Source: an uncultured Pseudomonadota bacterium (lineage in GTDB: Bacteria > Myxococcota_A > UBA796 > SXON01). From it: 40,552 nucleotides of DNA. Position numbers and translations under genes: made by a program. The notes beneath the pieces were generated by a model. That model did not search any database. It had not been told where the DNA came from and saw only the letters and a list, made by a program, of their open reading frames with translations. Shown one piece after another: positions 7,762 to 16,582 of this stretch (its first letter is position 1; every line of letters begins with the position of its first letter). The DNA lies in the NCBI GenBank assembly GCA_903921785.1, contig CAIXRH010000064.1, forward strand, positions 1-40,552, written 5' to 3'.

Positions 7762-9540
7762 TCAGCAGCGGACGAAGTGGTTCGGCTCCGGGAGCGTCTC
7801 GAGCGTCGCGGCGTAGACCTTCCCCTCCCCGCCCCCCTCGACCACCGGCAGCCCGAGTTGGTCGTACAGCTCGGCCACCTGCGCGTTCTTCGCCGTGGGG
7901 AGATACTCGCCGACGACGCGCCGGTAGCCCCGCAAGCGCGCCGCATCCAGGAACTTCGCCCAGGAGAACTGCTCAACGGTGCGGCCGATCACCCGGCAGC
8001 TCATCAGCCACGTGTCCACCCGCACGGTCTCGTCGTCGTGCGGCACGCCGAACATGACCGCGACCAGGCCGTGATCCCCGAAGCGGTCGGCGAGGCGGAT
8101 GGAGAGGGCGATGGCGCGCGGGTCCTTCCGAAGCTCGTCCACCACGTCGGTGCCGTGCCGGCGCGTGGTGAGGTTGAACTGGTTGGTCTTGCCGAGGAGC
8201 TGCACGACGCGCTCCAAATCGGCGTCGTCCACCTCGCGGACGTCGGCGACCATCGCGAGTGAGGTGAGGTAGTCGTCGAGCGAGGCGAAGTTCTCCTCGG
8301 CGGTGCGCCGCTCCGCCTCCGCGCGGTACTGCTCGGCCCGCGCGGCGTCCTCCGCCGTGAGCCCCACCGCCTCGAACCAGCTCCCCGCTTCGAGCGCGCG
8401 CACGTAGAGCGCCGGCTCTTCGGGCACCTCCACCACCTCGACCTCCGGGAGCGCCTGCCGGATGTGCTCCCGCTCGGCGGGGTTGTCGTCGAAGAAGACG
8501 AAGCTGTCGAGGCCCAGGCGAAGCGTCTTCGCCAGGCGGGAGAGCGCCATCGCCTTCGGGTCCCAGCTCGCTTCGAACCCCGCGAAGTGCGAGAGCTTCA
8601 GCACCATGTCGGGGTTCTTCTCGAAGGGCTCCCGGGCGTCGGCCGCGTTGTTCTTCGACGCGACCGCGAGCAGCACGCCGCGCTTGGTGAGCCCGGCGCA
8701 GTAGGTCTGGAAGGCGCGGAACGCCTCGCCGTCGGGCGTCTCGCGGATGGCGACGCCCATCGGGCCGGTCTCGCCCACGACGCCGCCCCAGACGGTGTTG
8801 TCGAGATCGAGCACCAGCACCTTCTTGGGGCCGGTGGTGAGCGCCCGGATCGACGCGTGGAGCGCCCGGCAGAGCGCCACGATACCCTCAGACGACCAGG
8901 GCATCTTGGTCCAGTGGTATTGCCGGGGGTCGTAGAACCGCGAGCGGCCGACCTCGCCGACGACCTGCTCGAGGTCCACCCAGGCGGCGCCCTTGGGGAG
9001 CCGCGCCCGGAGCGCCGCGTTCATCGCCCGCACCCGCGCGACCCGCTCGCCCCCGAGGCCCGCCAGCGAGATCCCGGCCGGGCCCGCGCCCGTGTAGTCG
9101 TACCCGACCTGCACCAGCTTCACCGCCCCGCGCATCGCCCAGGCGGCCTCCCAGAAGGACAGCTCGCCGTCGATGGCGGCTTGAAGGTCGTCCCCCGAGA
9201 AGAGCCGCTGCGTCCACGGGATGAGGACCAGCACGTCGGCCGCTTCGCCGCGGCCGAGCTCCTGGAGGATGTTGTCGTAGTCGCCGTCCTTCACCGACAT
9301 CGGCGTGGCCCGCTCGTGCGCCACCGCCGTGAGCACCGGCGGAATCCACGCCGTGGTGCACTGCCCGAGCACCCGCACCTTCACGCCGCCCGGGTTCTCC
9401 CGCGCGATGAGCCGGCCCGCGCGCTCGTAGGACTCCGCCGGCACCTGCTGGCGACGCAGAGCGTCTCGGAGCAGGCGAAGTCCTTCTTCCACCCGACCTT
9501 CCTTCCGGAGCCGGGTGACGTCCGTGAACACATCGGACAT
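7762..9540 (-). CDS. FkbH-like glyceryl transferase/phosphatase (HAD-IIIC)
   Basis: This is a 592-residue, full-length three-part FkbH-like protein. Residues 50-235 form an SGNH-like N-terminal part with Cys61 in GQCTT. The HAD-IIIC core follows, with DLDNTVWGG (245-253), ASKNN (294-298) and FFDDNPAE (349-356). A GNAT-like C-terminal part runs from about 400. Characterised FkbH enzymes take a glyceryl group from 1,3-bisphosphoglycerate, remove the phosphate and pass the acyl group to an acyl carrier protein. An ACP gene lies two genes upstream in the same operon, fitting that role. It is the last gene, 1 nt after the methyltransferase. Whether its product is glyceryl-ACP here is an inference. 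Confidence 0.9.
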   Translation of the reverse strand: MSDVFTDVTRLRKEGRVEEGLRLLRDALRRQQVPAESYERAGRLIARENPGGVKVRVLGQCTTAWIPPVLTAVAHERATPMSVKDGDYDNILQELGRGEAADVLVLIPWTQRLFSGDDLQAAIDGELSFWEAAWAMRGAVKLVQVGYDYTGAGPAGISLAGLGGERVARVRAMNAALRARLPKGAAWVDLEQVVGEVGRSRFYDPRQYHWTKMPWSSEGIVALCRALHASIRALTTGPKKVLVLDLDNTVWGGVVGETGPMGVAIRETPDGEAFRAFQTYCAGLTKRGVLLAVASKNNAADAREPFEKNPDMVLKLSHFAGFEASWDPKAMALSRLAKTLRLGLDSFVFFDDNPAEREHIRQALPEVEVVEVPEEPALYVRALEAGSWFEAVGLTAEDAARAEQYRAEAERRTAEENFASLDDYLTSLAMVADVREVDDADLERVVQLLGKTNQFNLTTRRHGTDVVDELRKDPRAIALSIRLADRFGDHGLVAVMFGVPHDDETVRVDTWLMSCRVIGRTVEQFSWAKFLDAARLRGYRRVVGEYLPTAKNAQVAELYDQLGLPVVEGGGEGKVYAATLETLPEPNHFVRC

Positions 9541-9541
9541 G

Positions 9542-10459
9542 CTAGCCGAGCTCCGTCGTCCGCTTCTGGAGGAGGAGCCCCATCGAGCGCGGGACGAAGC
9601 GCGCCTTCGGGAGCGTACGCAAGGGCGCCACGGACATGGTCTCCAGCACCCGGAAGCCGTACTTCTCGGCCATCAAGACCAGCTCCGACTCCTTGCGGAA
9701 CTCGTAGATATGGTCGATCTGGGCCGCGGTGAGCGCGCCGGTGAGCCAGGCCTTTCCGCCAGGCTTGAGCAGGTGGGCCATCACCTCCACCAGCTTCTCG
9801 GGCTCTTCGAGGTGCTCGATGAGGAACGAGCAGAGGCACGCATCCGCCTCCCCAGCCGGGAGCGCGCTCAGATCGAGCGCGTTGCGGCGCTCGTAGCTGG
9901 CCCGATCGGCCACGCCGGCCGACTTGGCGATCGACGAGGCGATCGCGATGGACGACGGGGAGATGTCGAAGGCCTGGAGCCGCGCGTCCGGACGCTCGGA
10001 GAGCAGCCACACGCCCCAGCCGCCGTGCCCCGGCGCGATCTCCACCACCGAGGCGTTCGCCGCGATCTTCCGCGCGAAGCGGTCCCGGAAGACCCGGGAG
10101 AGCTCCATGTGGTGCGACCACAAGAAGTTGGTGAGGAAGACGCCCCAGAGGTACTCGTCCATCACCTCGCGGTCGGCGTATACGCTGGCTTCGCACTCGG
10201 CGAACGAGGAGTTCTCGTAGTGCCCGTCCGCCTCGTAGCGGGCCTGGGCCATGATCACGTCGTTGGAGAAGTTGACGTAGGCATCCACGCAGAGCGGCGC
10301 CCAGCCCTCGTCCCCGTGCACCCCGGCGGCCCAGCCGCCGAACTTCTCGGCGACCTCGGTGAAGAGCTCCGGGTCCTTCGCCAACGCCTCTTCCATGCCG
10401 CGCACGGAGCGCGGGTGGTTGGCGCGGGCGTACGCGAACATCTGCTCGAGGCGCGACAC
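9542..10459 (-). CDS. Class I SAM-dependent methyltransferase
   Basis: From the GTG at 10459, 1 nt after the ACP stop codon and preceded by a G-rich run, the protein has 305 residues; an ATG at 10441 is the alternative. It has the Rossmann motif I VVEIAPGHGGWGVWLL (about residues 138-153), an acidic end to strand 2 (AFDISPSS) and CSFLIEHLEEPEKLV followed by LLKPGGKAWL. About 130 residues of helical sequence precede the methyltransferase core. The target is unknown. Its place between the ACP and FkbH genes suggests it methylates the ACP-bound acyl group or the final decorated product. Confidence 0.85.
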   Translation of the reverse strand: MSRLEQMFAYARANHPRSVRGMEEALAKDPELFTEVAEKFGGWAAGVHGDEGWAPLCVDAYVNFSNDVIMAQARYEADGHYENSSFAECEASVYADREVMDEYLWGVFLTNFLWSHHMELSRVFRDRFARKIAANASVVEIAPGHGGWGVWLLSERPDARLQAFDISPSSIAIASSIAKSAGVADRASYERRNALDLSALPAGEADACLCSFLIEHLEEPEKLVEVMAHLLKPGGKAWLTGALTAAQIDHIYEFRKESELVLMAEKYGFRVLETMSVAPLRTLPKARFVPRSMGLLLQKRTTELG

Positions 10460-10460
10460 C

Positions 10461-10700
10461 TCAGCCCCCCAGGCGGCGGTCGATGAGGTCCACCAGCTCG
10501 CCCACGTTCTTGAGCCCGGTGACCTCGCCCGACTTGAAGCGGAGCTTGAACGCACGTTCTGCGGCCATCATCAGCGTGACGTGCATGACGGAGTCCCACG
10601 CGGAGACCTGCGCCGCGGTGGTGGCGCGGGAGATGACGAGATCGTCGTCCTCGAAAACGTCGCGGAAGACGTCCTGAAGCTTGCTGAGCGTGTCGGCCAT
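10461..10700 (-). CDS. Acyl carrier protein
   Basis: This 79-residue cytoplasmic protein has the ACP helical pattern and a phosphopantetheine attachment serine at residue 37 in SAWDSVMHV. It sits 12 nt after the MBOAT gene and 1 nt before the methyltransferase gene. No fatty-acid or polyketide synthase gene is nearby. The likely partners are therefore FkbH, which would load it, and MBOAT, which would unload it across the membrane in the way DltB uses DltC. Confidence 0.9.
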   Translation of the reverse strand: MADTLSKLQDVFRDVFEDDDLVISRATTAAQVSAWDSVMHVTLMMAAERAFKLRFKSGEVTGLKNVGELVDLIDRRLGG

Positions 10701-10712
10701 GGGGTGCTCCGG

Positions 10713-12164
10713 TCAGAACTGGAAGTAGATGAAGTCGCCGCTGGAGGTGCGGACGGAGGAGAAGATCGCGACCGCGAAGACCGCCCAGACGGTGGTGCGC
10801 ACGGGGAGGAACCAGACAGCGTCCTTGACCCGGGGGGCGAGGAAGCGCTCGTAGACGATGGCCAGGCCGAGCGGCAGGGCCGCGTAGGCACATAGCCCGA
10901 GCATCGACGCGCTCACAGTCCACTGCTCCGGCGTGCCCCCGAGCGGGTTGAGCGTGAGGTGCCTGAGCAGCACCGGCACCGACGGCTGACGGAAAATGTG
11001 CATCCCGAACAGGGTGAACCCGAACATCACCGGGACGGTGAGGTAGCGCCACCGCCCATCCTTCTTCCACTTCTTGGGGAGCTTCGCCACGACGGCGGCG
11101 TAGGCGGTGCCGATCACGGCGTAGTACGCGCCCCAGAGGATGAAGTTCGCGGTGGAGCCGTGCCATATCCCCGAGACCAACATCGTGATCGCGAGCGCCC
11201 GGGCGGTGTTCCAGAACGGGCTCCACTCTCCGGTGAACGGGATGGTGACCCAGTCCCGCACGGAGTCGGAGAAGCAGGCGGGCATATACACGTAATCACG
11301 TAGCCACGTCGAGAACGAGATGTGCCAGCGCGTCCAGAACTCCATGGGCGTCGCGGCCAGGTAGGGATGGGCAAAGTTGTCCATCAGCTCGATCCCGAGC
11401 ATCCGCGAGGTTCCCCGTGCGATGTCGGTGTACCCGGAGAAGTCGGTCACGGCCTGGATGGTGAAGCCGAGGACGCCGGTCCACACCATCGCCCACGAGG
11501 GGTCCTGGTGGAGGAACATCAGGTCGACGTAGGGGGAGATCGCGTCGGCCAAGGCCACCTTCTTGAACCCACCCCACAACGCGAGGCCCATCCCGCTCGT
11601 GACCCGCGACCAGTCGAAGTAGCGCTCCGACTCCAGCTGCGGGAGCACGTTCTGGGGCCGCTCCACGGGTCCCGCGACGAGCTGGGGGAAGTACGAGCCG
11701 TAGAGGAAGTAGTCGACCGGATCGTGGCGCACACGAAGGCGACCCCGCGCGACGTCGATGGTGTAGGCGAGGTTGTGGAAGGTGTAGAACGAGAGCCCGA
11801 GCGGCAAGGCCACGTGCAGCGCCGCGATGCGGCCCGCCTCTTCGGGGCCCACCAGCTTTGGGATGATCTCCGCGGCGAACCATCCGAAATACTTGAACGT
11901 GCACAGGTTCACCACGCTGAGCAGCACGGCGGCGGCGAGGATGCGCCCCTTCTGCTCGGGGTGACGATCCACGAGGATCGCGGCCCCGTAGTTCATCCCG
12001 GTCACCGCCAGGAGCAGCAGCGGGAGGCGCAGATCGAACCACCCGTAGAAGACCTGGGAGGCCAGGAGCAGAAAAATGTTCTGCCACCGCCGCTTCTGAA
12101 GCAGCCAGTACCCGATGAACACCACCGGGAAAAACAGCAGGAAGTCCGTGTCGACAAAGGACAT
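10713..12164 (-). CDS. MBOAT family membrane-bound O-acyltransferase
   Basis: This 483-residue polytopic membrane protein belongs to the AlgI/DltB branch of MBOAT enzymes. It carries the signatures PLGLSFYTFHNLAYTIDVARG (start about 121), FPQLVAGPVERP (159-170), the RWHISFSTWLRDYVY run with His281, and SGIWHGSTANFILWG with the invariant His335. These proteins take an acyl group from a cytoplasmic carrier and move it to an acceptor outside the membrane. The preceding gene encodes an SGNH-like protein (1 nt gap) and the following gene an ACP (12 nt gap). That reproduces the DltD-DltB-DltC set in a different order. Confidence 0.95.
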   Translation of the reverse strand: MSFVDTDFLLFFPVVFIGYWLLQKRRWQNIFLLLASQVFYGWFDLRLPLLLLAVTGMNYGAAILVDRHPEQKGRILAAAVLLSVVNLCTFKYFGWFAAEIIPKLVGPEEAGRIAALHVALPLGLSFYTFHNLAYTIDVARGRLRVRHDPVDYFLYGSYFPQLVAGPVERPQNVLPQLESERYFDWSRVTSGMGLALWGGFKKVALADAISPYVDLMFLHQDPSWAMVWTGVLGFTIQAVTDFSGYTDIARGTSRMLGIELMDNFAHPYLAATPMEFWTRWHISFSTWLRDYVYMPACFSDSVRDWVTIPFTGEWSPFWNTARALAITMLVSGIWHGSTANFILWGAYYAVIGTAYAAVVAKLPKKWKKDGRWRYLTVPVMFGFTLFGMHIFRQPSVPVLLRHLTLNPLGGTPEQWTVSASMLGLCAYAALPLGLAIVYERFLAPRVKDAVWFLPVRTTVWAVFAVAIFSSVRTSSGDFIYFQF

Positions 12165-12165
12165 C

Positions 12166-14547
12166 TCAGTCCGCCCCTCCCCACAAGGTGAACAACATCG
12201 GAGGGTTCTCCGCCGGGTTTTGAAGCTCGATCGTCAAGGGCTGGCCGTAGTGGCCGATGACCGGCGGGCGCACGGGCACCTCGTCCCCCTTGGCCATCGC
12301 GGCGAGGCTGAGCGCCGCTGTGGCGACCGTCTGGTCTCCGAGGCGCAGCTCGAACGCCAGGGGCGCGGCGTCGGACTCGCCCGCGGCGGCGACCGCCAGC
12401 ACCCGCACCCGGGCCAACCTCAGCCCGCCTTCCGCGCGGCGGGTGTCTTCGCTCGGCGAAATCGTGAGCTTGTCCCCGGGGTACACCCAGAGCCGCGTTC
12501 CGCAGGAGCGGCACGCCTTCGCCCAGCAACGGCGCTCGGGGTCGAGCCCGACGGTGTAGGCCGGCGAGCTCCCCGCCGCGGCCGCCGGGAACCACAGCCG
12601 GTCCTTGAGGTGCGCCAGACCGGACTCCGGCGGCATTCGTGCGTCGAACGAGTCGGGCCTCGCGTGCTCGAGCGGGGCGCCATCCGCGAGGACGGAGAGG
12701 GGCGAGCAGCCGCTGACGTTGCGCCAAGGCGCCGCGATCCACCCGTGGTCGCCCTCCGGCGTGACCGTCGCGGTCGCGAACGCCGACGTGGCCGAACCGC
12801 GGACCTCGGCGGCCTTCGCCAGGTCCGCCCAGCGCATGACCGCGGGCGCCACCACGTCCTGCAGCTGCTCGCCGACGTGCCACGTGAGCGCGTGAACCTC
12901 CGCGTAGGCCGCGCCCGCCGGGCTCTCCACCTCGATCGACCACGGACCCTCCGGCCGCGGCACCGAGAGGCTGCCGACGAAGCGCCCCGACTCCAGGCTG
13001 AGCTCCACCTGTCGCTCCCCGACGCGCACCACCGGCGCCGCAGCCGCGGTCTCCACGGGCCTCACCTCCACGTCGACCGTCAGCTCCGCGCCCTCCGCCT
13101 CGGGTGGCGCGCCGTAGGTCCACTTCAGGGAGGTGGAGGGCCACAACCACCAGGCTTCGTCCTCCTTGCCGTCGCGCACCGGCAGCGCGTCGGCGAGGCG
13201 CAGCTCGATCGCTCCCGAAGGTCCCTTCGCGAGTCGCACGTCGATCCGGCCGTCGGCATAGCTGTACTTCCCGATGCAGCCATCGGTGAGCGCCTCTCCG
13301 CCTCGGGTGCGCTTGAGCAACCGGTCGCCTTGGACCACCTCAATCGGAGAGCGACGCCGCCAGGGGAGCGTGGCCAGCCGAGGCTCCGCGAGCGACGCCG
13401 CGCCAGTGAGCGTGATCGTCGCTTTGCAGGGGCCGTCCCCTGCGGCGACCGTCCCCAGGTCCAGGGTCGGTCCCGCGCCGATCCGCTCCACCGATTGCAG
13501 CGCCAGCGGCGCGATGGGGCGCACCAGGGGGCCGGGCCGCGTCGCGCCGATCGCGGTGATTCGCTCCGCCAGTTGGAGGGTGAACTCCTTCGCTGCCGGC
13601 GGGCGCATGTGCCGACCGTCCTTGAACGCGTCGTCCGACAGCTTCATCTGCCGCAGGTCCACCCACCCGACCCCGAGCTCGTTGCCGAGGGCCAGGATCT
13701 CCGCCTCGGCCGCATCGGGGAGGTACTGGGAGGGCTGGAAGCGCGCCGCGGTGGGCGCAAAAACCACGACGAGTTGGGCGCCGTGGGCGTGCACCAGCCG
13801 GGCGAGCGCCGGAAGGTAGCCTTGGCGAGCGTCCGCCACGCCCCCGCCGAAGAGGCCCAGCTCCTCGTGCGCATCGGCCACGCGACCGCCGACCATCTGA
13901 AACGAGCCCGCCTCGTGCTCTTCGCCGAAGACCTCTTTCCCTGCTTCATCCGCGATCGTCTCGGCGTCGGCTCCGTCGGAGCCGACGTAGAAGAGCGCGG
14001 CGGGGCCGTCCCGGAACGCCTTGAGCAGCGCCGCCCGGGGCTCGCCGCGGCGCTGAAGGGCGCGCTCCATCCAGGCCGGCCGCTCCGACGCGAACGTCAG
14101 CTCACGGATGGTGTCGTCCGGCTCGGCGAATTGATCCGTGAGATCGTGAAGATAGGTGGGCGACGGGGTCACCGCGAGCAGCGACTGGATCGTGGTGACC
14201 ACCACCACGAGCTTCGGGGCGTAGCCGGCGTCGAACACCCGGTACTTCAGCATCGCGTACCAGGTGGCGGGCCCGGCGCTGTTGAACGCCATCGTGACGG
14301 CGCCCTTCGGCTCGAGGTCGAGGTTCTCCGAGAGCGTGCGCAGCTCCACGTCCGTACGAGAGAACGACGGGCCGACCACGACGACGCTGAAGGGCTTGGC
14401 CGCGAGGTTCGCGTCGATTTGCTGCACACTCTCGCTCGGGGACCACGGCTCCGGACGCAGCAGCCACGCACCCGCGCCAGCGAGGACCAGCAGCGGGAGG
14501 ACCACCGCCAGCGCCCCAGCGAGGGTTCGACGGATCGTGGCTTCCAT
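12166..14547 (-). CDS. Membrane-anchored SGNH-like protein with large C-terminal region (DltD/AlgX-like role)
   Basis: From the ATG at 14547 this is a 793-residue protein with one N-terminal membrane anchor (about residues 9-29), so the bulk is periplasmic. Residues 54-330 look like an SGNH hydrolase fold. Block I is VVVVGPSFSR with Ser61 or Ser63, block II is AFNSAGP (Asn89), and a late DGRHMRP supplies the Asp310/His313 pair. The remaining 460 residues seem beta-rich, perhaps carbohydrate-binding, with a Cys-rich spot RCWAKACRSCGTRLWVYPG. The frame runs further upstream into a repeat, but the membrane anchor fixes the start. It is first in the operon and would act as the extracytoplasmic acyl-transfer partner of MBOAT. 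Confidence 0.82.
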   Translation of the reverse strand: MEATIRRTLAGALAVVLPLLVLAGAGAWLLRPEPWSPSESVQQIDANLAAKPFSVVVVGPSFSRTDVELRTLSENLDLEPKGAVTMAFNSAGPATWYAMLKYRVFDAGYAPKLVVVVTTIQSLLAVTPSPTYLHDLTDQFAEPDDTIRELTFASERPAWMERALQRRGEPRAALLKAFRDGPAALFYVGSDGADAETIADEAGKEVFGEEHEAGSFQMVGGRVADAHEELGLFGGGVADARQGYLPALARLVHAHGAQLVVVFAPTAARFQPSQYLPDAAEAEILALGNELGVGWVDLRQMKLSDDAFKDGRHMRPPAAKEFTLQLAERITAIGATRPGPLVRPIAPLALQSVERIGAGPTLDLGTVAAGDGPCKATITLTGAASLAEPRLATLPWRRRSPIEVVQGDRLLKRTRGGEALTDGCIGKYSYADGRIDVRLAKGPSGAIELRLADALPVRDGKEDEAWWLWPSTSLKWTYGAPPEAEGAELTVDVEVRPVETAAAAPVVRVGERQVELSLESGRFVGSLSVPRPEGPWSIEVESPAGAAYAEVHALTWHVGEQLQDVVAPAVMRWADLAKAAEVRGSATSAFATATVTPEGDHGWIAAPWRNVSGCSPLSVLADGAPLEHARPDSFDARMPPESGLAHLKDRLWFPAAAAGSSPAYTVGLDPERRCWAKACRSCGTRLWVYPGDKLTISPSEDTRRAEGGLRLARVRVLAVAAAGESDAAPLAFELRLGDQTVATAALSLAAMAKGDEVPVRPPVIGHYGQPLTIELQNPAENPPMLFTLWGGAD

Positions 14548-14689
14548 CACCGAATCGACATGGGCGCAGGGGCCAGGAGAGGAGGGCAGGCAACCTACTC
14601 CCCCCGGCGCGCTCCCGGCAACCGACGCGACCCACTCCCGATCACGGGTGGCAGCGGGCCGCAGCGCCTCACGGTCCATCCCACCGACC

Positions 14690-14735
14690 CACGTCGGCGG
14701 TCGAGGAGCCACCGTCTGCGAGCCAGCCTCCCCGG
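14690..14735 (-). repeat. Dispersed intergenic repeat, family B copy
   Basis: On the minus strand it reads TGGCTCGCAGACGG then TGGCTCCTCGACCGCCGACG. It matches 23779-23840 on the plus strand closely. It lies in the 197-nt gap between the PqqB-linked gene and the SGNH operon. Confidence 0.7.
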
Positions 14736-14744
14736 GCGCCGAGC

Positions 14745-15752
14745 TCAGCGACAGAGCTCCTCGCACCCAGAGGCGCTCCAAGAAACGCGAGCCCAGTCCG
14801 CCCCCAGGCGCACCTCGCTGGGAGCCCCCAGGTCGCCTGGGCACGCGGTTGGCGGCCGCGCGGTGCCTACGTGGTAGCAGGCACAGCCGAGCTGCGCGTC
14901 CGTCGGCGCCTCCTCGGGCTGGATCGCGGTGGCGAAGCTCACCAGCGTCCCTGCGGACACCGCGACGTGCCCGCAGGCCAGTGCGTCCGGCGTCCGCACC
15001 CGCTGGAGGGAGAGCGACATGCCGTCACGATCCGCCGCGATCGCTCCCCAGCTGCGCAGGGTGAGGGGCGCGCCGGTTGGGGTGCGGAGCACCGACGGCG
15101 CCACCACGTCGATCGGCCCCGGGCCGACCGTGAGGCTCGGGTCCGGTCCGCCCATGGCGGCCATCGGCACCTCGTTCTCCCGGTCGTCTCCCAGGGTGAG
15201 CGCGAAGCCGTCGACCGAAAGGTCCACCCCGCCCGACCAGAAAAACACCCCGGTCGTGTACGTCGGCCCGCTCTTTCCCAGCGTGAGCCCCCGGTCTTGC
15301 GGCACGATCTCCGCGCGACGGAGCGGGGCCGGGACGAGCGGCAGGGCTTCCTCCGGGAGCTGCTCCGCGAGGGCGAAGACCGTGCGTCCCGTGAGATCGG
15401 GCCGCCAGACGGGCGCCCGCACCTTCGCGCAGGCGTCGGGCGTGGCATCCACGAGCCTCGCGTTCACCGCTCCCTCGGCCACGGTCAGGGAGTATCGACC
15501 GGCACAGTCCAGCCGGACGCCGCCGACCGTCGTGCCGTCGCCCACGCTGAGGCCGCCCGGCGCCTCCGGGCAGCGCTCCGGGGGGACCACGAGCTGCCCG
15601 GCGAGCGCCGTGAGGCCGCCGCAGAGGGCGAGGTTCCTTCCTTTTGGCACGTCCGGCTCCACGCAGGTCACGCCCGGGACCGGCGCCGCGACCATCACCG
15701 CAGGCGTCCACCCCGGAGCCACGTGGCCGACCTCGCAGGCCGGGGGCGTCAC
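14745..15752 (-). CDS. Uncharacterised protein coupled to a PqqB-like hydrolase
   Basis: I do not recognise this 335-residue protein. It starts at an ATG that overlaps the stop codon of the PqqB-like gene by 4 nt (ATGA), which supports both its reality and its start. It has no signal peptide or membrane segment. It is rich in Gly, Pro and Val with beta-type periodicity, and contains about ten cysteines, including the C-terminal pairs CACYHVG and GCEELC. The Cys content and the paired metallohydrolase suggest metal binding or disulfides, but this is only a guess. A repeat lies beyond its stop codon. Confidence 0.65.
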   Translation of the reverse strand: MTPPACEVGHVAPGWTPAVMVAAPVPGVTCVEPDVPKGRNLALCGGLTALAGQLVVPPERCPEAPGGLSVGDGTTVGGVRLDCAGRYSLTVAEGAVNARLVDATPDACAKVRAPVWRPDLTGRTVFALAEQLPEEALPLVPAPLRRAEIVPQDRGLTLGKSGPTYTTGVFFWSGGVDLSVDGFALTLGDDRENEVPMAAMGGPDPSLTVGPGPIDVVAPSVLRTPTGAPLTLRSWGAIAADRDGMSLSLQRVRTPDALACGHVAVSAGTLVSFATAIQPEEAPTDAQLGCACYHVGTARPPTACPGDLGAPSEVRLGADWARVSWSASGCEELCR

Positions 15753-16582
15753 AGCTCCACCCGCTCGCCTTCGTACGCCACGCTCGAACCTGCCGCCCGA
15801 ACGGCCGCAGCCTCCGGGGAGTTCGCCCGCAACGCCGGGTTGGTGTGATTGAGGTGCACGAAGCGCACCTTGGCGCGTGCTGCCGCGGGGAGCGCCGCGA
15901 GCCGCCCGAGCGTGTCCACCATCCGGGGGTGCGGCACCTCCCGCATGTCGCGCTCCAGCTCGCCGTCGGCCCAGAACGTGCCGTCGATCCAGGCAACGTC
16001 CACCTCGGCGAGCACCGCTTCAAGCCTCCGATCCCAGTCCTCCCACCGGTCGAGGTCGGGGAGCCAGAGCGCGGACCGGCTTGGGCCGCGGATGATGAAG
16101 GCCACGGTCTCGCTGTACTCATCACGGTGCGGCACCGACACGGCCTCTACGCGGATTCGGGGACCGAGATCGAACGAAGCGCTGGTCCAGAGGCGTACGT
16201 TGCCGAGCGCCACCAGCTGGTTCCACGGCCCGTTCACCGCCAGAAAACTGGCCATCCGTGGTTGTACCCCGAGGGGCAGTCCGCGAACGCCCATGCTTTC
16301 GCGGCCCAGGAACGCGAGGCCCAGGTAGTGCCCGACGTGGGCGTGGGTGAGGAGGATCCCCGACAGCGGCCCCGGCGCAGAGACGGCGAGCCGCTGAAGC
16401 TGCTCGGGCAGCGCGGGCGTCGCGTCCACCAGCCAACGCAGGTCGGCCTCGGGGTCGACGATGGCGAGGCAGGCGGGCAGGTGGCGGACCGAAACGTCCG
16501 CGCAACACGGGCGCGCACAGCCGGGTTGAGGGTGGCCGCCATCCTGCGCGATCCCCAGGGTCAGAACGTAGGGAGCCGACAT
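15749..16582 (-). CDS. PqqB-like MBL-fold metallohydrolase
   Basis: This 277-residue cytoplasmic protein resembles PqqB. The start LGIAQDGGHPQPGC followed by a Cys cluster (CARPCC) is the characteristic N-terminus. The metallo-beta-lactamase-fold motif is THAHVGHYLGL (about residues 79-89), with Gly where hydrolases usually carry Asp. Later His/Asp positions include VPHRDEYSE, WIDGTFW and HLNHTNP. PqqB itself hydroxylates the peptide-derived tyrosine during pyrroloquinoline quinone synthesis. No pqqA, C, D or E is in the window, so this is an orphan member, and its partner is the overlapping unknown gene. Start ATG 16582; the promoter region is shared with the divergent gene at 16725. Confidence 0.85.
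   Translation of the reverse strand: MSAPYVLTLGIAQDGGHPQPGCARPCCADVSVRHLPACLAIVDPEADLRWLVDATPALPEQLQRLAVSAPGPLSGILLTHAHVGHYLGLAFLGRESMGVRGLPLGVQPRMASFLAVNGPWNQLVALGNVRLWTSASFDLGPRIRVEAVSVPHRDEYSETVAFIIRGPSRSALWLPDLDRWEDWDRRLEAVLAEVDVAWIDGTFWADGELERDMREVPHPRMVDTLGRLAALPAAARAKVRFVHLNHTNPALRANSPEAAAVRAAGSSVAYEGERVEL

Noticed and set aside
7762-10700. Polyketide synthase or FK506-type extender-unit cluster
   Set aside because: FkbH and ACP occur but no ketosynthase, acyltransferase or dehydrogenase of the methoxymalonyl pathway is present.
14745-16582. Pyrroloquinoline quinone biosynthesis cluster
   Set aside because: Only a PqqB-like protein is present; no pqqA, C, D or E was found.
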